Shown: in pieces, positions 9,188 through 16,871 of the stretch | Position numbering within the stretch: position 1 is the first letter of the stretch | How the letters are laid out: the number at the start of each line of letters is the position of its first letter | Source: Pedosphaera sp. | GTDB lineage: Bacteria > Verrucomicrobiota > Verrucomicrobiia > Limisphaerales > Pedosphaeraceae | Direction: 5' to 3' | Assembly (NCBI GenBank): GCA_028293325.1 | Contig: JAQGPA010000116.1 | Span: 1-39,798 of the forward strand | Length of the DNA stretch: 39,798 nucleotides | Program-made: the position numbers and the translations under genes | Notes under the pieces: generated by a model | Seen by the model: only the letters and a program-made list of their open reading frames with translations | Databases searched by the model: none | Told to the model about the DNA's origin: nothing

Positions 9188-10537
9188 TTAAGGACTGCGC
9201 GCCACCCTTCCGCGCATCTTAAGATCCATATTCATCAGGCTCAATCGCCGTTGCGCTGCGAACGCCTGTGGCGATTGCGGATACTCCCGGATCAATCGCT
9301 CCAACGAAGCCCGCGCCGCATCCCAATCCTTCCGTGCCAACTGCCACGATGCCGCCAGCGCGATCCACTCCGCCATTTTTTCCTCCGGCTGGTTCGGCAT
9401 CGCCAGCAGCAAATCAATTTGTTGAATGGCCGCCTCGGGCTGCTCCAACTGTTCCGCCAGCATCCGCGCCAGCTTTTCCCGCGTGACAATATCGCCCGGT
9501 TCCTTCGTCAGCTTATCCTTGTAACGCTTTGCTTCGAGCGAAGCTTCCCCCTTGCTGAGCGCCGTCACCTCCGTATGCGCGGGCGCATGCAAACTTTCAT
9601 TCAACGCCGGCATTCGGATCACCCGCCCATTCCGCCGCTCGACCATCTGCTCTGCACTCGTGGGCAGTTGTTTGATTGCCAATCGCGCCATATGCGCCAG
9701 GTGCGTCCCCGGCAGCCGCTTGCAAATTTCCTCCAGCGCTTCCCGGGCGCAATCCGGATCCTCGCGCAGTTTCATATACCAATCCGCCAGCCGATGAAAC
9801 GCCACGGATATTTGTGTCGGCGTGGTGTTCGGCTGGTTGACAATTTCACGCACCGTCCGCGCCGCCTCGCTGACATCGTGGAAATGATTCGCATACAAGT
9901 CCGCCAGCATCATCCACCCCTCAAAATCGTCCTCGCATTTCTCCAGTTCCTGGATCACTTCCTCTTCCGCCTCGCTGTACTTGCCCATCTTCATCTTCAC
10001 AATCGCCCGCGTATAAAACGGCGCGGCGGGCTTCTCCTCCTCCGTCATCGAGCTGCCATAATGGACAATCGGCACGAACAACAGCAACCCGGCCAACCCT
10101 GCCGATTCCCACCCGCCATGCCGGATGCTCGCCCAAATAAGTGGCGAACAAAGGATGCCCCACACGATGCCCGCCGCCACCAAATCCCGGCGTCGTTCCG
10201 TGTGGGCGATCACCATCGGCACCAACCAGCCGAACGTCAGCGCGGCCCAGTATGATCCGCTGATGATCATTGCCGGCGCCGTCAGCGCGATCATTTGCCC
10301 GAACCAGCCGCCCGCCAGGCCCATCGCCACTCGCGGCACCAGCGGCGGCAAAATCGGCGCTGTGCCCTGGATGCAAATAAAATAGATCAGCAGCGGTGCT
10401 CCCAGCCCTTTGATCGCCCACTCAATGAGCCATCGCCTGGCTTGCCTCTTCTCCTCCCGCGGCGCCAGCTCCTCCCAATAATGGAAGACCAGCCAGATAA
10501 TTCCCGCGAGAAAGATGATTGAACCCAACAAACTCAT
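9188..10537 (-). CDS. Membrane protein with C-terminal TPR repeats
   Basis: 449 residues. Four to five hydrophobic segments fill the first ~165 residues (for example LLGSIIFLAGIIWLVF, and GLAGLLLFVPIVHY near 150). The remainder contains TPR-like helical pairs, e.g. FYTRAIVKMKMGKYSEAEEE, LADWYMKLREDPDCA, and WQLARKDWDAARASLERLI near the C terminus. It probably anchors a cytoplasmic protein-protein interaction scaffold to the membrane. Single gene; partner unknown. Confidence 0.8.
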   Translation of the reverse strand: MSLLGSIIFLAGIIWLVFHYWEELAPREEKRQARRWLIEWAIKGLGAPLLIYFICIQGTAPILPPLVPRVAMGLAGGWFGQMIALTAPAMIISGSYWAALTFGWLVPMVIAHTERRRDLVAAGIVWGILCSPLIWASIRHGGWESAGLAGLLLFVPIVHYGSSMTEEEKPAAPFYTRAIVKMKMGKYSEAEEEVIQELEKCEDDFEGWMMLADLYANHFHDVSEAARTVREIVNQPNTTPTQISVAFHRLADWYMKLREDPDCAREALEEICKRLPGTHLAHMARLAIKQLPTSAEQMVERRNGRVIRMPALNESLHAPAHTEVTALSKGEASLEAKRYKDKLTKEPGDIVTREKLARMLAEQLEQPEAAIQQIDLLLAMPNQPEEKMAEWIALAASWQLARKDWDAARASLERLIREYPQSPQAFAAQRRLSLMNMDLKMRGRVARSP

Positions 10538-10774
10538 GATTACTTTTTGCCTGCGAACACTTGGCCAAACGCACTTGCATCCCCACCTCTAAAAACCGCC
10601 AACGACTTTCCTCGCCCTCGTCCCATTTGATTTACCGGTTAATCCGATTTGTGAGATGTTCCCAATACCGCCGGATTAATCTTGGTTCCAACTGCAGGTT
10701 AGTAAATCTCCCAGTGTTAAGCAAACCGAAATGAGTCGTTCGCCGCCACGACCAACGCTGGCTTGTCTCGCCCG
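10538..10774. other. Intergenic region
   Basis: No open reading frame, tRNA or clear terminator recognised between the TPR gene start and the end of the next minus-strand gene. It should hold the promoter of the TPR gene. Confidence 0.5.
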
Positions 10775-11761
10775 CTATGCGGCTTGCCGCCGGTTGAACC
10801 GGACATAATAAGCAGCCACACCCGCTACCGTCAGCAAGGCCGCCACCACCATCAATCTGCTCCGGCTTCGCCTCTGCGCTTTCAGCCAGCCCCCGCTCAC
10901 CCGGTTATACTGCGGCATGGAAATAAACATGTTTCCGGGAAATGCCCCCGTGGCCTGCCGCTTGAAATGTTGCCGCTCCACTTTCGCCGCCACCACACGC
11001 TCCGCCAGAGGCGTCGAAAACTTCTGCAGCATCGCCACCTGTTTGGCCGCCGCGCCCACATTCACCTCGCGTTTGGGATTCAGGATGCAGCTCACAATCG
11101 CCCGCGCCACCTTCTCCGGCCGGTAAACCGGCGGCAGCGCCTGTAGCGCGCGCCCGGTGAAGTTCGCCGCGTGTTGAAAGATCGGCGTGTCAATCGTCGC
11201 CGGCAAAATCGTGCATACATGGATCTCCGGCTCGTCCCGCAACTCCGCGCGCAGGCTTTCGGAAAATCCCGTGACGGCAAATTTGCTCGTCGCATACGCG
11301 CTCACATACGGCGCGCCCACTTTCCCGAACACCGAGGCAATGTTAATCAACATCCCCTGCCCTTGCCTGCGGAAAATCGGCAACGCCACCCTCGCGCCGT
11401 GGATATACCCGAACAAATTCGTCTCAATCACCCGCCGAAATGTATCCGCGGGCGCTTCCTCAAACTTCGCATACAACGCCACCGCCGCCGCATTCACCCA
11501 CACATCAATCCGCCCAAACCTTTCCACCGCCCGACGGCTCAATTCCTGCACCTGCCGCTCATCCGTCACATCCGTGCGCACCGCCAGGGCCTCACCTCCC
11601 CGCTCCACGCATTCGGCCGCCACCTCTTGCAAAACTTTCTCCTGCCGCGATGCCAACACCACACTCCCACGCTGCTCCGCAATCATCAGTGCGGTCGCGC
11701 GGGCAATCCCGCTCGACGCCCCGGTTATCACCACCACCGACCCCGCAATTCTCCTGCGCAT
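10775..11761 (-). CDS. SDR family oxidoreductase with C-terminal membrane anchor
   Basis: 328 residues from the ATG at 11761, preceded by AAAGGGA at a good distance; the longer frame to 11875 lacks a site. Cofactor motif TGASSGIA (13-20, last Gly changed to Ala), NAAA at 90-93 in place of NNAG, Ser143, Tyr156 and Lys160 (YATSK) are present. The C terminus carries a basic stretch and one hydrophobic helix (about 304-324) ending RRQAA, so the enzyme is probably tail-anchored with the active site in the cytoplasm. Such extended SDRs are common next to stress-type genes in soil bacteria; the substrate is not evident. Confidence 0.85.
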   Translation of the reverse strand: MRRRIAGSVVVITGASSGIARATALMIAEQRGSVVLASRQEKVLQEVAAECVERGGEALAVRTDVTDERQVQELSRRAVERFGRIDVWVNAAAVALYAKFEEAPADTFRRVIETNLFGYIHGARVALPIFRRQGQGMLINIASVFGKVGAPYVSAYATSKFAVTGFSESLRAELRDEPEIHVCTILPATIDTPIFQHAANFTGRALQALPPVYRPEKVARAIVSCILNPKREVNVGAAAKQVAMLQKFSTPLAERVVAAKVERQHFKRQATGAFPGNMFISMPQYNRVSGGWLKAQRRSRSRLMVVAALLTVAGVAAYYVRFNRRQAA

Positions 11762-11955
11762 GTAATTCCCTTTCGCTGCCTGATTTGGAAACGCAAAGTC
11801 CGCCAGCTGCAACCTAACCTTGGCAATTCCCGATGCGCATTGGGGCAAACTACGCCTCCGGCAATGGGCGGCCAACGGGTTTCACCCCATTGCGGCCCCT
11901 CTCCCACCGATGGACGTTTTCTTGGCGACAAGAACAAATTACGAAAAGGAAGTTT

Positions 11956-12561
11956 ATGAAGAAGTTATTTATGCTGTTATCAATCGGCTCCCTGCTGGCT
12001 GGCTGCGCCGGACACAACCAGGGCGGCACGGGATTGGAATACGGCAGCACCACTGAGAGCGCCATGCAGGGGAACCCCGTCACCATCCCGACCCCAACGG
12101 GCAATGCCCGGGTTTCGGACGCGGAGGCCAAATTTATTCGCGAGGCTTTCCAGCATGGGCAGGATGAAATCCAATTGGGCCAGCTCATCGTGCAAAAAGG
12201 CCAAAGTCAGGCCGTGAAGAATTTCGGCCAGCGTCTCATCGATGATCATACCACGATAAACCAGCGGCTTGCCCAAATTGCTGCGCAAAAAGGCGTGACT
12301 CTTCCCACCGGCCTCGATTCAGGCCATCAGAAGAGGGTCGATAAGCTGGCCAACCTGACCGGAGCGGACTTTGATCGCGCCGTCGAGCGCGATGCCGTTC
12401 GCGACCACGAAAAGGATATCCGAATGTACGAACACGCCGACAAGAATCTGCAAGACCCCGACATCAAGGCCTTCACCGAAAGAACAATTCCTGTCCTGCA
12501 GCAACATCTCGACCTCGCCAAACAATTGGAGAGCGCCGGCACAACTACCTTCCCAGGCTGA
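11956..12561 (+). CDS. DUF4142 domain lipoprotein
   Basis: 201 residues. The ATG at 11956 follows AAAGGA. A lipoprotein signal peptide ends in LLAGC (Cys17). The mature part is the DUF4142 four-helix, ferritin-like bundle (AKFIREAFQHGQDEIQLGQL, then VKNFGQRLIDDHTTINQRL). Family members are periplasmic, of unclear function, often stress-induced. An intrinsic terminator lies 70 bases downstream, so the gene is monocistronic. Confidence 0.87.
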   Translation: MKKLFMLLSIGSLLAGCAGHNQGGTGLEYGSTTESAMQGNPVTIPTPTGNARVSDAEAKFIREAFQHGQDEIQLGQLIVQKGQSQAVKNFGQRLIDDHTTINQRLAQIAAQKGVTLPTGLDSGHQKRVDKLANLTGADFDRAVERDAVRDHEKDIRMYEHADKNLQDPDIKAFTERTIPVLQQHLDLAKQLESAGTTTFPG

Positions 12562-12633
12562 ATATGATACGTGTTTTGCGCCTGAATAATTCAGGCAATT
12601 AATTCTTATCATTACTACCACACACACACAGAC

Positions 12634-12668
12634 AAAGAGACCGGATTAAATCCCGGTCTCTTTTAATT
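12634..12668 (+). terminator. Intrinsic terminator after DUF4142 gene
   Basis: AAAGAGACCGG pairs with CCGGTCTCTTT across the loop ATTAAATC, followed by a T-rich run. Confidence 0.88.
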
Positions 12669-13019
12669 TTTCTGGATGCTATCGCGTAACGATGAAATCC
12701 AAATTCTCTCTACTGGCTCCTCTCCTCAAATCCATCCATCCGGATATTAGTATTTAAAATAGGCCGCTCACGAAGTTATAAGTTGATATATTGCAGCCTC
12801 TGTTCTAATAGTAATGCGAAGTAAATGAAGACCTGCATCAACATAGCAACCTCGATTTGGCCGACGACGTCGGTCGCGCAAGCGACACGTCATAGCCGGT
12901 TTGAACTCGGTTGTGCGTTAACCCCCCGCCTGACCATGGCATATCCAGGATCAAAGCCCGGCGCCAATTTGGATGGAGCGGAGGTAAGCAGGTAATAGAA
13001 CCAGACTAAGGATTTCTTA
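12669..13019. other. Gene-free region upstream of an orphan terminator
   Basis: No convincing open reading frame. Because a strong plus-strand terminator follows at 13020, a small RNA may end there; I do not recognise a known RNA family. Confidence 0.35.
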
Positions 13020-13056
13020 AACCCCGCTTACCGAAACGTAAGCGGGGTTTTTTATT
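13020..13056 (+). terminator. Orphan intrinsic terminator
   Basis: AACCCCGCTTAC pairs with GTAAGCGGGGTT across CGAAAC, followed by six T residues. No plus-strand coding gene ends before it. Confidence 0.88.
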
Positions 13057-13360
13057 TCCCCATATGAATTGAAACGATGTAGCTAACGAAAGGTGAATGA
13101 ACTGTGAGTAAGAAATACGCGACGTCTTAATGATGTCCCCTGGCGCAAAACATAATTTAGCAAAGGCGAGCACTGACTCGTCCCCGGTGTGGTCTGCCCC
13201 GAGCAGGTCCACCGCGCTGCCAGGCAATCCAAAACCAATTTTAAATCTTAAGGGCTTCGGAGGAGGTGTGCCCCCAAACACCGAAACAACCGCCGTGAAA
13301 CCGCGGGTTGGGATCGAGTAGATCACCAAGAGGTGTTTGTTCTTTTTAGTGTAATGGCGC
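13057..13360. other. Gene-free region between two terminators
   Basis: A 63-codon plus-strand frame (13130-13321) and a 107-codon minus-strand frame (13006-13329) exist but neither has recognisable domains, and the minus frame runs through the terminator hairpin. Possibly a second small RNA transcript ending at 13392. Confidence 0.3.
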
Positions 13361-13392
13361 GGGCCTGGAGACCAATGTCTCCAGGCCCTTTT
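13361..13392 (+). terminator. Orphan intrinsic terminator
   Basis: A 12-bp perfect stem, GGGCCTGGAGAC with GTCTCCAGGCCC, loop CAAT, followed by TTTT on the plus strand. It abuts the stop of the minus-strand gene at 13391 and could block readthrough into it. Confidence 0.88.
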
Positions 13393-14350
13393 AATTTCGA
13401 TTCTCCAGCCTTTGGGTCAATGCTTGCACCACGCGGCCCCATATTCTGTTAATCACCCAGGCAAAGAGAATCCCGGCGAAGAGTCCAAGAATAATGCCGA
13501 TGATCCAATACGAAGGAGAATTCCACCGCGCCTTGGTTATCAGTGTTACAACACACGTTGCGATTGCGCCGCCGGCCATTCCCGCAACTGCGCCAAGCTG
13601 AATAATCAAAGCTCGAAATCCGGCGGATACACTCCGCCGTAGAATTCCGATAAGAACCGACGCGGAAACAATTCCGCCGGCCAGCATGACGGCGACAATA
13701 GCCACACACATCGCTCCAATTATCAACGCGAGACAACAACCAACCAGCAACGCCAGGAGCATAAACAACATGAACATCGCGGGAGCCGGATCGAAACCCG
13801 CTCCCGGAAGGTCAGGTGGTTGCGATTCAACTGGCGAAGTTTTCCACTTTTCCAGAATCGGGCGCACCTCCGCCAAAGTGAATTCGCGTCCCTCCAGATT
13901 CGTGTCACTGCCTTGATAACGGATGCTGAGTTGGTTGGTGGGGATGCCGTTTACGCGTTCGGTTTGGTATTCAATGATCATTTCCTCGCGGAATGTTCCA
14001 TCCATGGTCTGCCACCATTTTGGTCCTTGATAGATTTCCTGCTCTGCAGTCCAGCGATAACCGGTCGCGGTTTTACGAAAGGCAATCGTGCGCGACGTCG
14101 CGCCATAAACATGCAACATAGCGTCGTACGATCCAGCTAAAGAATGAGTCTCAAGCTTGATTTGTGCATTAGTCGTGACCGGAGTGAAACCAAGCGATGG
14201 CCGGTCAACCTGTTCCATTGCCTTGAGTAACGGTTGAACTCGGGAATCGGAGAGGGAAACATTCTCTGGCACCAGACCGCAGCCCGTCTGGGTCAAAACT
14301 GCCAGCAAGAACAGCAAGATAAAGCCAACGGATGTCCGTCTTTCAGTCAT
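13391..14350 (-). CDS. Putative lipoprotein with C-terminal membrane segments
   Basis: 319 residues from the ATG at 14350. A signal peptide (FILLFLLAVLTQTGC) ends at Cys24, a weak lipobox. Residues 25-175 form a soluble domain without recognised family. Residues ~185-305 contain four hydrophobic stretches rich in Gly/Ala, so the protein is membrane embedded. Its start lies only 17 bases from the first tRNA of the array, which is transcribed in the opposite direction; its promoter must therefore overlap the tRNA genes. Confidence 0.7.
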   Translation of the reverse strand: MTERRTSVGFILLFLLAVLTQTGCGLVPENVSLSDSRVQPLLKAMEQVDRPSLGFTPVTTNAQIKLETHSLAGSYDAMLHVYGATSRTIAFRKTATGYRWTAEQEIYQGPKWWQTMDGTFREEMIIEYQTERVNGIPTNQLSIRYQGSDTNLEGREFTLAEVRPILEKWKTSPVESQPPDLPGAGFDPAPAMFMLFMLLALLVGCCLALIIGAMCVAIVAVMLAGGIVSASVLIGILRRSVSAGFRALIIQLGAVAGMAGGAIATCVVTLITKARWNSPSYWIIGIILGLFAGILFAWVINRIWGRVVQALTQRLENRN

Positions 14351-14367
14351 TTTAGGATTATAAGTTT

Positions 14368-14441
14368 GCGGTTGTGATTTAACAGCAGAATGTCTCCCCG
14401 CCAAGGAGGACGTCCGGGTGTGACTCCCGGCAACCGCACCA
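14368..14441 (+). tRNA. tRNA-Gly(GCC), non-canonical elbow
   Basis: Acceptor GCGGTTG/CAACCGC, then A-CCA. Anticodon arm CTCC-CCGCCAA-GGAG gives anticodon GCC but with C instead of U at position 33. T arm CCGGG-TGTGACT-CCCGG lacks TTC; the D loop AACAGCA lacks GG. First gene of the array. Confidence 0.8.
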
Positions 14442-14450
14442 TTTTCGAAC

Positions 14451-14524
14451 AGGCCGCGCACCAGCCAGTGCAGCCGAGTCTCCAAAACTCAGCCTGCCTG
14501 GGGCAGCACCAGGGCGGCCTGCCA
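14451..14524 (+). tRNA. tRNA-Trp(CCA), non-canonical elbow
   Basis: Acceptor AGGCCGC/GCGGCCT, discriminator G as usual for bacterial Trp, CCA encoded. Anticodon loop CTCCAAA. T arm CCTGG-GGCAGCA-CCAGG; D loop CAGCCA. D-loop GCC is complementary to T-loop GGC, differing from the common GCA/TGC pairing. Confidence 0.82.
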
Positions 14525-14547
14525 GATCAATAATCAAAAATTCCTTG

Positions 14548-14622
14548 GGGGTCGTGGCAGACAAGCAATGCACTTGCTTTGCAAGCAAGCCAATGTGGGA
14601 GCGTTACCCACCGACTCCACCA
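14548..14622 (+). tRNA. tRNA-Ala(TGC), non-canonical elbow
   Basis: Acceptor GGGGTCG/CGACTCC (one G-T), A-CCA. Anticodon arm CTTGC-TTTGCAA-GCAAG is like an ordinary bacterial tRNA-Ala. T arm GTGGG-AGCGTTA-CCCAC; D loop contains AAGCAA, no GG. No G3-T70 pair in the exact position normally required is evident beyond the G-T at pair 3, which is present. Confidence 0.82.
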
Positions 14623-14630
14623 TAATTTAT

Positions 14631-14703
14631 TGCGGGGAGAATGAGATTCAGGAGAGCCTCATAAACTCTACCTCCGCGGGTGCAACTCCCGCCCCCGCTA
14701 CCA
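14631..14703 (+). tRNA. tRNA-Met(CAT)-like, degenerate D arm
   Basis: GCGGGG/CCCCGC acceptor with a T-T end pair, A-CCA encoded. Anticodon loop CTCATAA gives CAT (Met, or Ile2 if modified). T arm GCGGG-TGCAACT-CCCGC. The D arm (GAAT-GAG-ATTC) is shrunken and has no matching GCA, making this one of the more degraded members. Confidence 0.68.
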
Positions 14704-14709
14704 ATCTCA

Positions 14710-14799
14710 GGGAAGTGATCCGGCTGCCTGACTGTAAATCAGGTGTCATAAAAAAAATCCGGAAGCGACGACCTGGAGCGTTACCAGCGCTTCCCACCA
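14710..14799 (+). tRNA. tRNA-Tyr(GTA) with long variable arm
   Basis: Acceptor GGGAAGT/GCTTCCC, A-CCA. Anticodon arm CCTGA-CTGTAAA-TCAGG. A ~30-base variable region keeps the class II character of bacterial Tyr tRNA. The D arm is reduced to GATCCGGCTG; its GCT is complementary to the AGC of T loop AGCGTTA. Confidence 0.8.
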
Positions 14800-14803
14800 T
14801 TTT

Positions 14804-14878
14804 GGATCCGTAGCTCAATAGCAGAGCGCCCCGTTGTCTGCGGGAGGGTTGAGGGTGCGACTCCCTTCGGGTCCGCCA
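14804..14878 (+). tRNA. tRNA-Asp(GTC), non-canonical elbow
   Basis: Acceptor GGATCCG/CGGGTCC, discriminator G as expected for Asp, CCA encoded. D arm GCTC-AATAGCA-GAGC, anticodon loop TTGTCTG, T arm GAGGG-TGCGACT-CCCTT. D-loop GCA complements T-loop TGC. Confidence 0.83.
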
Positions 14879-14883
14879 TTTTT

Positions 14884-14958
14884 TGCTCGGTGGGATAATA
14901 GTAGTCCGTCCGCCTGTTACGCGGTGCGGTGCTGGTGCGAGTCCAGCCCGAGCAGCCA
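14884..14958 (+). tRNA. tRNA-Asn(GTT), non-canonical elbow
   Basis: Acceptor TGCTCGG/CCGAGCA, discriminator G, CCA. D arm GGA-TAATAGTAG-TCC, anticodon loop CTGTTAC, T arm GCTGG-TGCGAGT-CCAGC. D-loop GTA can pair with T-loop TGC through a G-T. Confidence 0.83.
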
Positions 14959-14977
14959 AATTTAATTCGCGCCACTT

Positions 14978-15052
14978 GCTCGCGTAGCTCAATCATAGAG
15001 CGCGGTTCTTCTAAAGCCGAAGATGAAGGTGTGATTCCTTCCGCGAGTACCA
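14978..15052 (+). tRNA. tRNA-Arg(TCT), non-canonical elbow
   Basis: Acceptor GCTCGCG/CGCGAGT, A-CCA. D arm GCTC-AATCATA-GAGC, anticodon arm CGGTT-CTTCTAA-AGCCG, T arm GAAGG-TGTGATT-CCTTC. D-loop ATA matches T-loop TGT with one wobble. Confidence 0.83.
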
Positions 15053-15059
15053 ATTTTTT

Positions 15060-15135
15060 CAGGGTGTAATGTCAGCAGCAGACGGCCTCGCTTGGAACGA
15101 GGAGGTCGCGAGTGCAACTCTCGCCACCCTGACCA
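15060..15135 (+). tRNA. tRNA-Pro(TGG), non-canonical elbow
   Basis: Acceptor CAGGGTG/CACCCTG, A-CCA. D arm GTC-AGCAGCA-GAC, anticodon arm CCTCG-CTTGGAA-CGAGG, T arm GCGAG-TGCAACT-CTCGC. D-loop GCA complements T-loop TGC. Confidence 0.84.
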
Positions 15136-15140
15136 CTTTC

Positions 15141-15178
15141 CGGTTGGGTGACAGAATCTGCTCCCGCCCCAACCGCCA
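15141..15178 (+). ncRNA. Truncated tRNA remnant (acceptor minihelix)
   Basis: CGGTTGG pairs with CCAACCG directly followed by CCA, but only ~20 bases lie between, so anticodon and T arms are missing. It sits in register between complete tRNAs, spaced like one of them; probably a deletion derivative. Confidence 0.55.
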
Positions 15179-15179
15179 T

Positions 15180-15253
15180 CGTCTCATAGCTCAAAAGCAG
15201 AGCGCCCGGCTGATAACCGGAAGACCGTGGAGCGTTACCACGTGGGACGACCA
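15180..15253 (+). tRNA. tRNA-Ile(GAT), non-canonical elbow
   Basis: Acceptor CGTCTCA/TGGGACG, A-CCA. D arm GCTC-AAAAGCA-GAGC, anticodon arm CCGG-CTGATAA-CCGG, T arm CGTGG-AGCGTTA-CCACG. The AGCGTTA T loop is shared with Ala and Tyr. Confidence 0.84.
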
Positions 15254-15289
15254 TTTTCTCTCCAAACCTCAACCAATGAAAGGCCGCCA

Positions 15290-15478
15290 ATGAAAACACC
15301 GATTCGTTTCCAAAGCCGTTTGCTCCTCCGCCGGAGCTACAAGCCCGCGCGCGTCAATCGCCGCGCCTTGGGCATCACCTTCCGCCCCGCATCACGCTTC
15401 GACGTGTCGATTGCGCCGCGCAAAAATGTTAATCCGTCTCCGCCCGACGACGCCGACTCCACGTCACTGTCGGGCTGA
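15290..15478 (+). CDS. Possible small basic protein, 62 aa, inside the tRNA array
   Basis: ATG with AAAGG about seven bases upstream; 62 codons. The N-terminal 40 residues are strongly basic (many Arg/Lys: RLLLRRSYKPARVNRR), and the end is Asp/Ser-rich. No family recognised; weakly reminiscent of ribosomal or RNA-binding peptides only in charge. It fills the 236-base gap between tRNA-Ile and tRNA-Phe, which otherwise holds no RNA gene that I can fold. Confidence 0.35.
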   Translation: MKTPIRFQSRLLLRRSYKPARVNRRALGITFRPASRFDVSIAPRKNVNPSPPDDADSTSLSG

Positions 15479-15489
15479 ACCGCCACTAT

Positions 15490-15565
15490 CGCTGGGTAGT
15501 GTAGATAGTCTGCACGCCTGTCTGAAGCACAGGAAGTGTCGGCGCAATTCCGACTCCAGCGGCCA
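15490..15565 (+). tRNA. tRNA-Phe(GAA), non-canonical elbow
   Basis: Acceptor CGCTGGG/TCCAGCG, G discriminator, CCA. Anticodon arm CCTGT-CTGAAGC-ACAGG, T arm GTCGG-CGCAATT-CCGAC. The D region is irregular (GTG...CAC with a long loop containing AGTC). Confidence 0.78.
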
Positions 15566-15580
15566 ATCTGTCCATCAACC

Positions 15581-15611
15581 GCGGCGCTCCCACGAGCGCC
15601 GCTCATTTTTT
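15581..15611 (+). terminator. Hairpin terminator or attenuator before rtcB
   Basis: GCGGCGCTC pairs perfectly with GAGCGCCGC across CCAC, followed by TCATTTTTT. It ends seven bases before the rtcB start at 15618, so it either terminates the tRNA transcript or controls expression of rtcB. Confidence 0.82.
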
Positions 15612-15617
15612 CATCAC

Positions 15618-16748
15618 ATGAACACAATAACCGAAACCAACGTCCGCCTCTTCGCCTCCGCCAAAAGCTGGATCGAAGGCGAAGCCGTGCGCCAACTCTA
15701 CGCCACCGCTCAACTCGACGGCATGCGACGCGCCGTCGGCCTCCCCGATCTCCACCCCGGCAAGGGTGCGCCGGTCGGCGCGGCGTTCTTGAGCGAAGGC
15801 CGAATCTACCCGTACCTGATCGGCAGCGACATCGGCTGCGGCATGGGCTTGTGGAAAACCAATCTGCTCCGCCGCAAAGCCAAATTGGATCGCTGGACCT
15901 CGCTCCGCTTCGATCTCGAGCATCCTTGGGAAGGCAATGTCCGCGAATATCTCGCGGCCGCCAGCGTGGATTCAACCGCATTCGATGCCGCGCTCGGCAC
16001 GATTGGCGGCGGCAACCACTTCGCCGAGTTGCAGGCGGTCGAGGAAATTTTTGACGCCAAGGGGTTCAAACAGTTGGGACTGGGGAAAGACCAACTCGTG
16101 GTGCTCGTTCACAGCGGTTCGCGCGGCTTGGGTGATGCCATCCTGCGCGAACATGTGGATGGGCACCACGCGGCCGGTGCGGAAACCGGCACCGCTGCCG
16201 CCGATGAATACCTGCGCCGTCATGATTCCGCCGTCCGTTGGGCTGCGACCAATCGCGCGCTCATCGCGGAACGCTTCGTCTCCGCTCTCGGTGGCGCGGC
16301 TGAACCGGTTTGGGATGGCTGTCACAATGCCATCACCCGCCTGGATAATGCGGGCGAAACACTCTGGCTCCATCGCAAAGGCGCAGTCCCGGCCAATGCC
16401 GGTCCGGTGATCATTCCAGGCACGCGCGGCACCCTGAGTTACCTGGTGTCGCCGCTCGGCGATGGCCACGCCAACCTCTGGTCACTCGCTCACGGTGCCG
16501 GCCGCAAATGGGCTCGCACCGCCAGCCGCGCCCGCATGCGCGAACGTTACCAGTTGTCCGAGTTGGTGCAGACTCCCTTGGGCGGCCGCGTTATCTGTGA
16601 AGAACGCGACCTCCTCTACGAGGAAGCCCCGGCCGCCTACAAAAACATTGAGGCCGTGATCCAGGATCTCGTCGCTGCCGGAATCGCTTCCGTCATCGCC
16701 ACCCTGCGTCCGCTCCTCACTTACAAGACACGCGCCACCCGGCGCTAA
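15618..16748 (+). CDS. RtcB-family RNA ligase, PrfH-associated (RtcB2) type
   Basis: 376 residues, the short form of RtcB usually coupled to release factor H (TIGR03073-like): LFASAKSWIEGEAVRQL near the N terminus and GLPDLHPGKG (41-50). Metal and active-site residues are visible: D71/C74 in DIGCGMG, GGGNHFAE (130-137), H165 in VHSGSRG, and H292 in AHGAGRKW, equivalent to the guanylylated histidine. It should join RNA 2',3'-cyclic phosphate or 3'-phosphate ends to 5'-OH ends in a GTP/Mn-dependent way. The start ATG at 15618 fits the family; the longer frame runs through tRNA-Phe. No prfH gene is visible; instead the gene is embedded between tRNA-Phe and tRNA-Glu. No clear Shine-Dalgarno sequence. 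Confidence 0.9.
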   Translation: MNTITETNVRLFASAKSWIEGEAVRQLYATAQLDGMRRAVGLPDLHPGKGAPVGAAFLSEGRIYPYLIGSDIGCGMGLWKTNLLRRKAKLDRWTSLRFDLEHPWEGNVREYLAAASVDSTAFDAALGTIGGGNHFAELQAVEEIFDAKGFKQLGLGKDQLVVLVHSGSRGLGDAILREHVDGHHAAGAETGTAAADEYLRRHDSAVRWAATNRALIAERFVSALGGAAEPVWDGCHNAITRLDNAGETLWLHRKGAVPANAGPVIIPGTRGTLSYLVSPLGDGHANLWSLAHGAGRKWARTASRARMRERYQLSELVQTPLGGRVICEERDLLYEEAPAAYKNIEAVIQDLVAAGIASVIATLRPLLTYKTRATRR

Positions 16749-16793
16749 CTTAGCATGCCGCCCGGCTTCACCTCCGTGGCGGCAACCCTTTTC

Positions 16794-16871
16794 GTCCGTG
16801 AATGCAAAGCAGCTCGCGCACCCTGCCCTTCAAGCAGACCCTAGCCGGTGCAAGTCCGGCCACGGACACCA
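16794..16871 (+). tRNA. tRNA-Glu(TTC), non-canonical elbow
   Basis: Acceptor GTCCGTG/CACGGAC, A-CCA. Anticodon arm CTGC-CCTTCAA-GCAG with C at position 33. T arm GCCGG-TGCAAGT-CCGGC; D region contains AAGCAG. D-loop GCA complements T-loop TGC. First tRNA after rtcB. Confidence 0.8.

Noticed and set aside
13006..13329. 107-codon minus-strand ORF
   Set aside because: It reads through a terminator hairpin, has no recognisable domain and no ribosome-binding site.
14279..14297. Sigma-54 promoter for the first tRNA cluster (TGGCAC near 14280)
   Set aside because: GG to GC spacing is nine bases instead of ten and the -12 element is poor.
14648..15053. Minus-strand open frames across the tRNA array (also 21771-22025 and 23783-24019)
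   Set aside because: They are antisense to well-folded tRNA genes and translate into the typical GVAP/GIEP-like pseudo-peptides produced by T arms.
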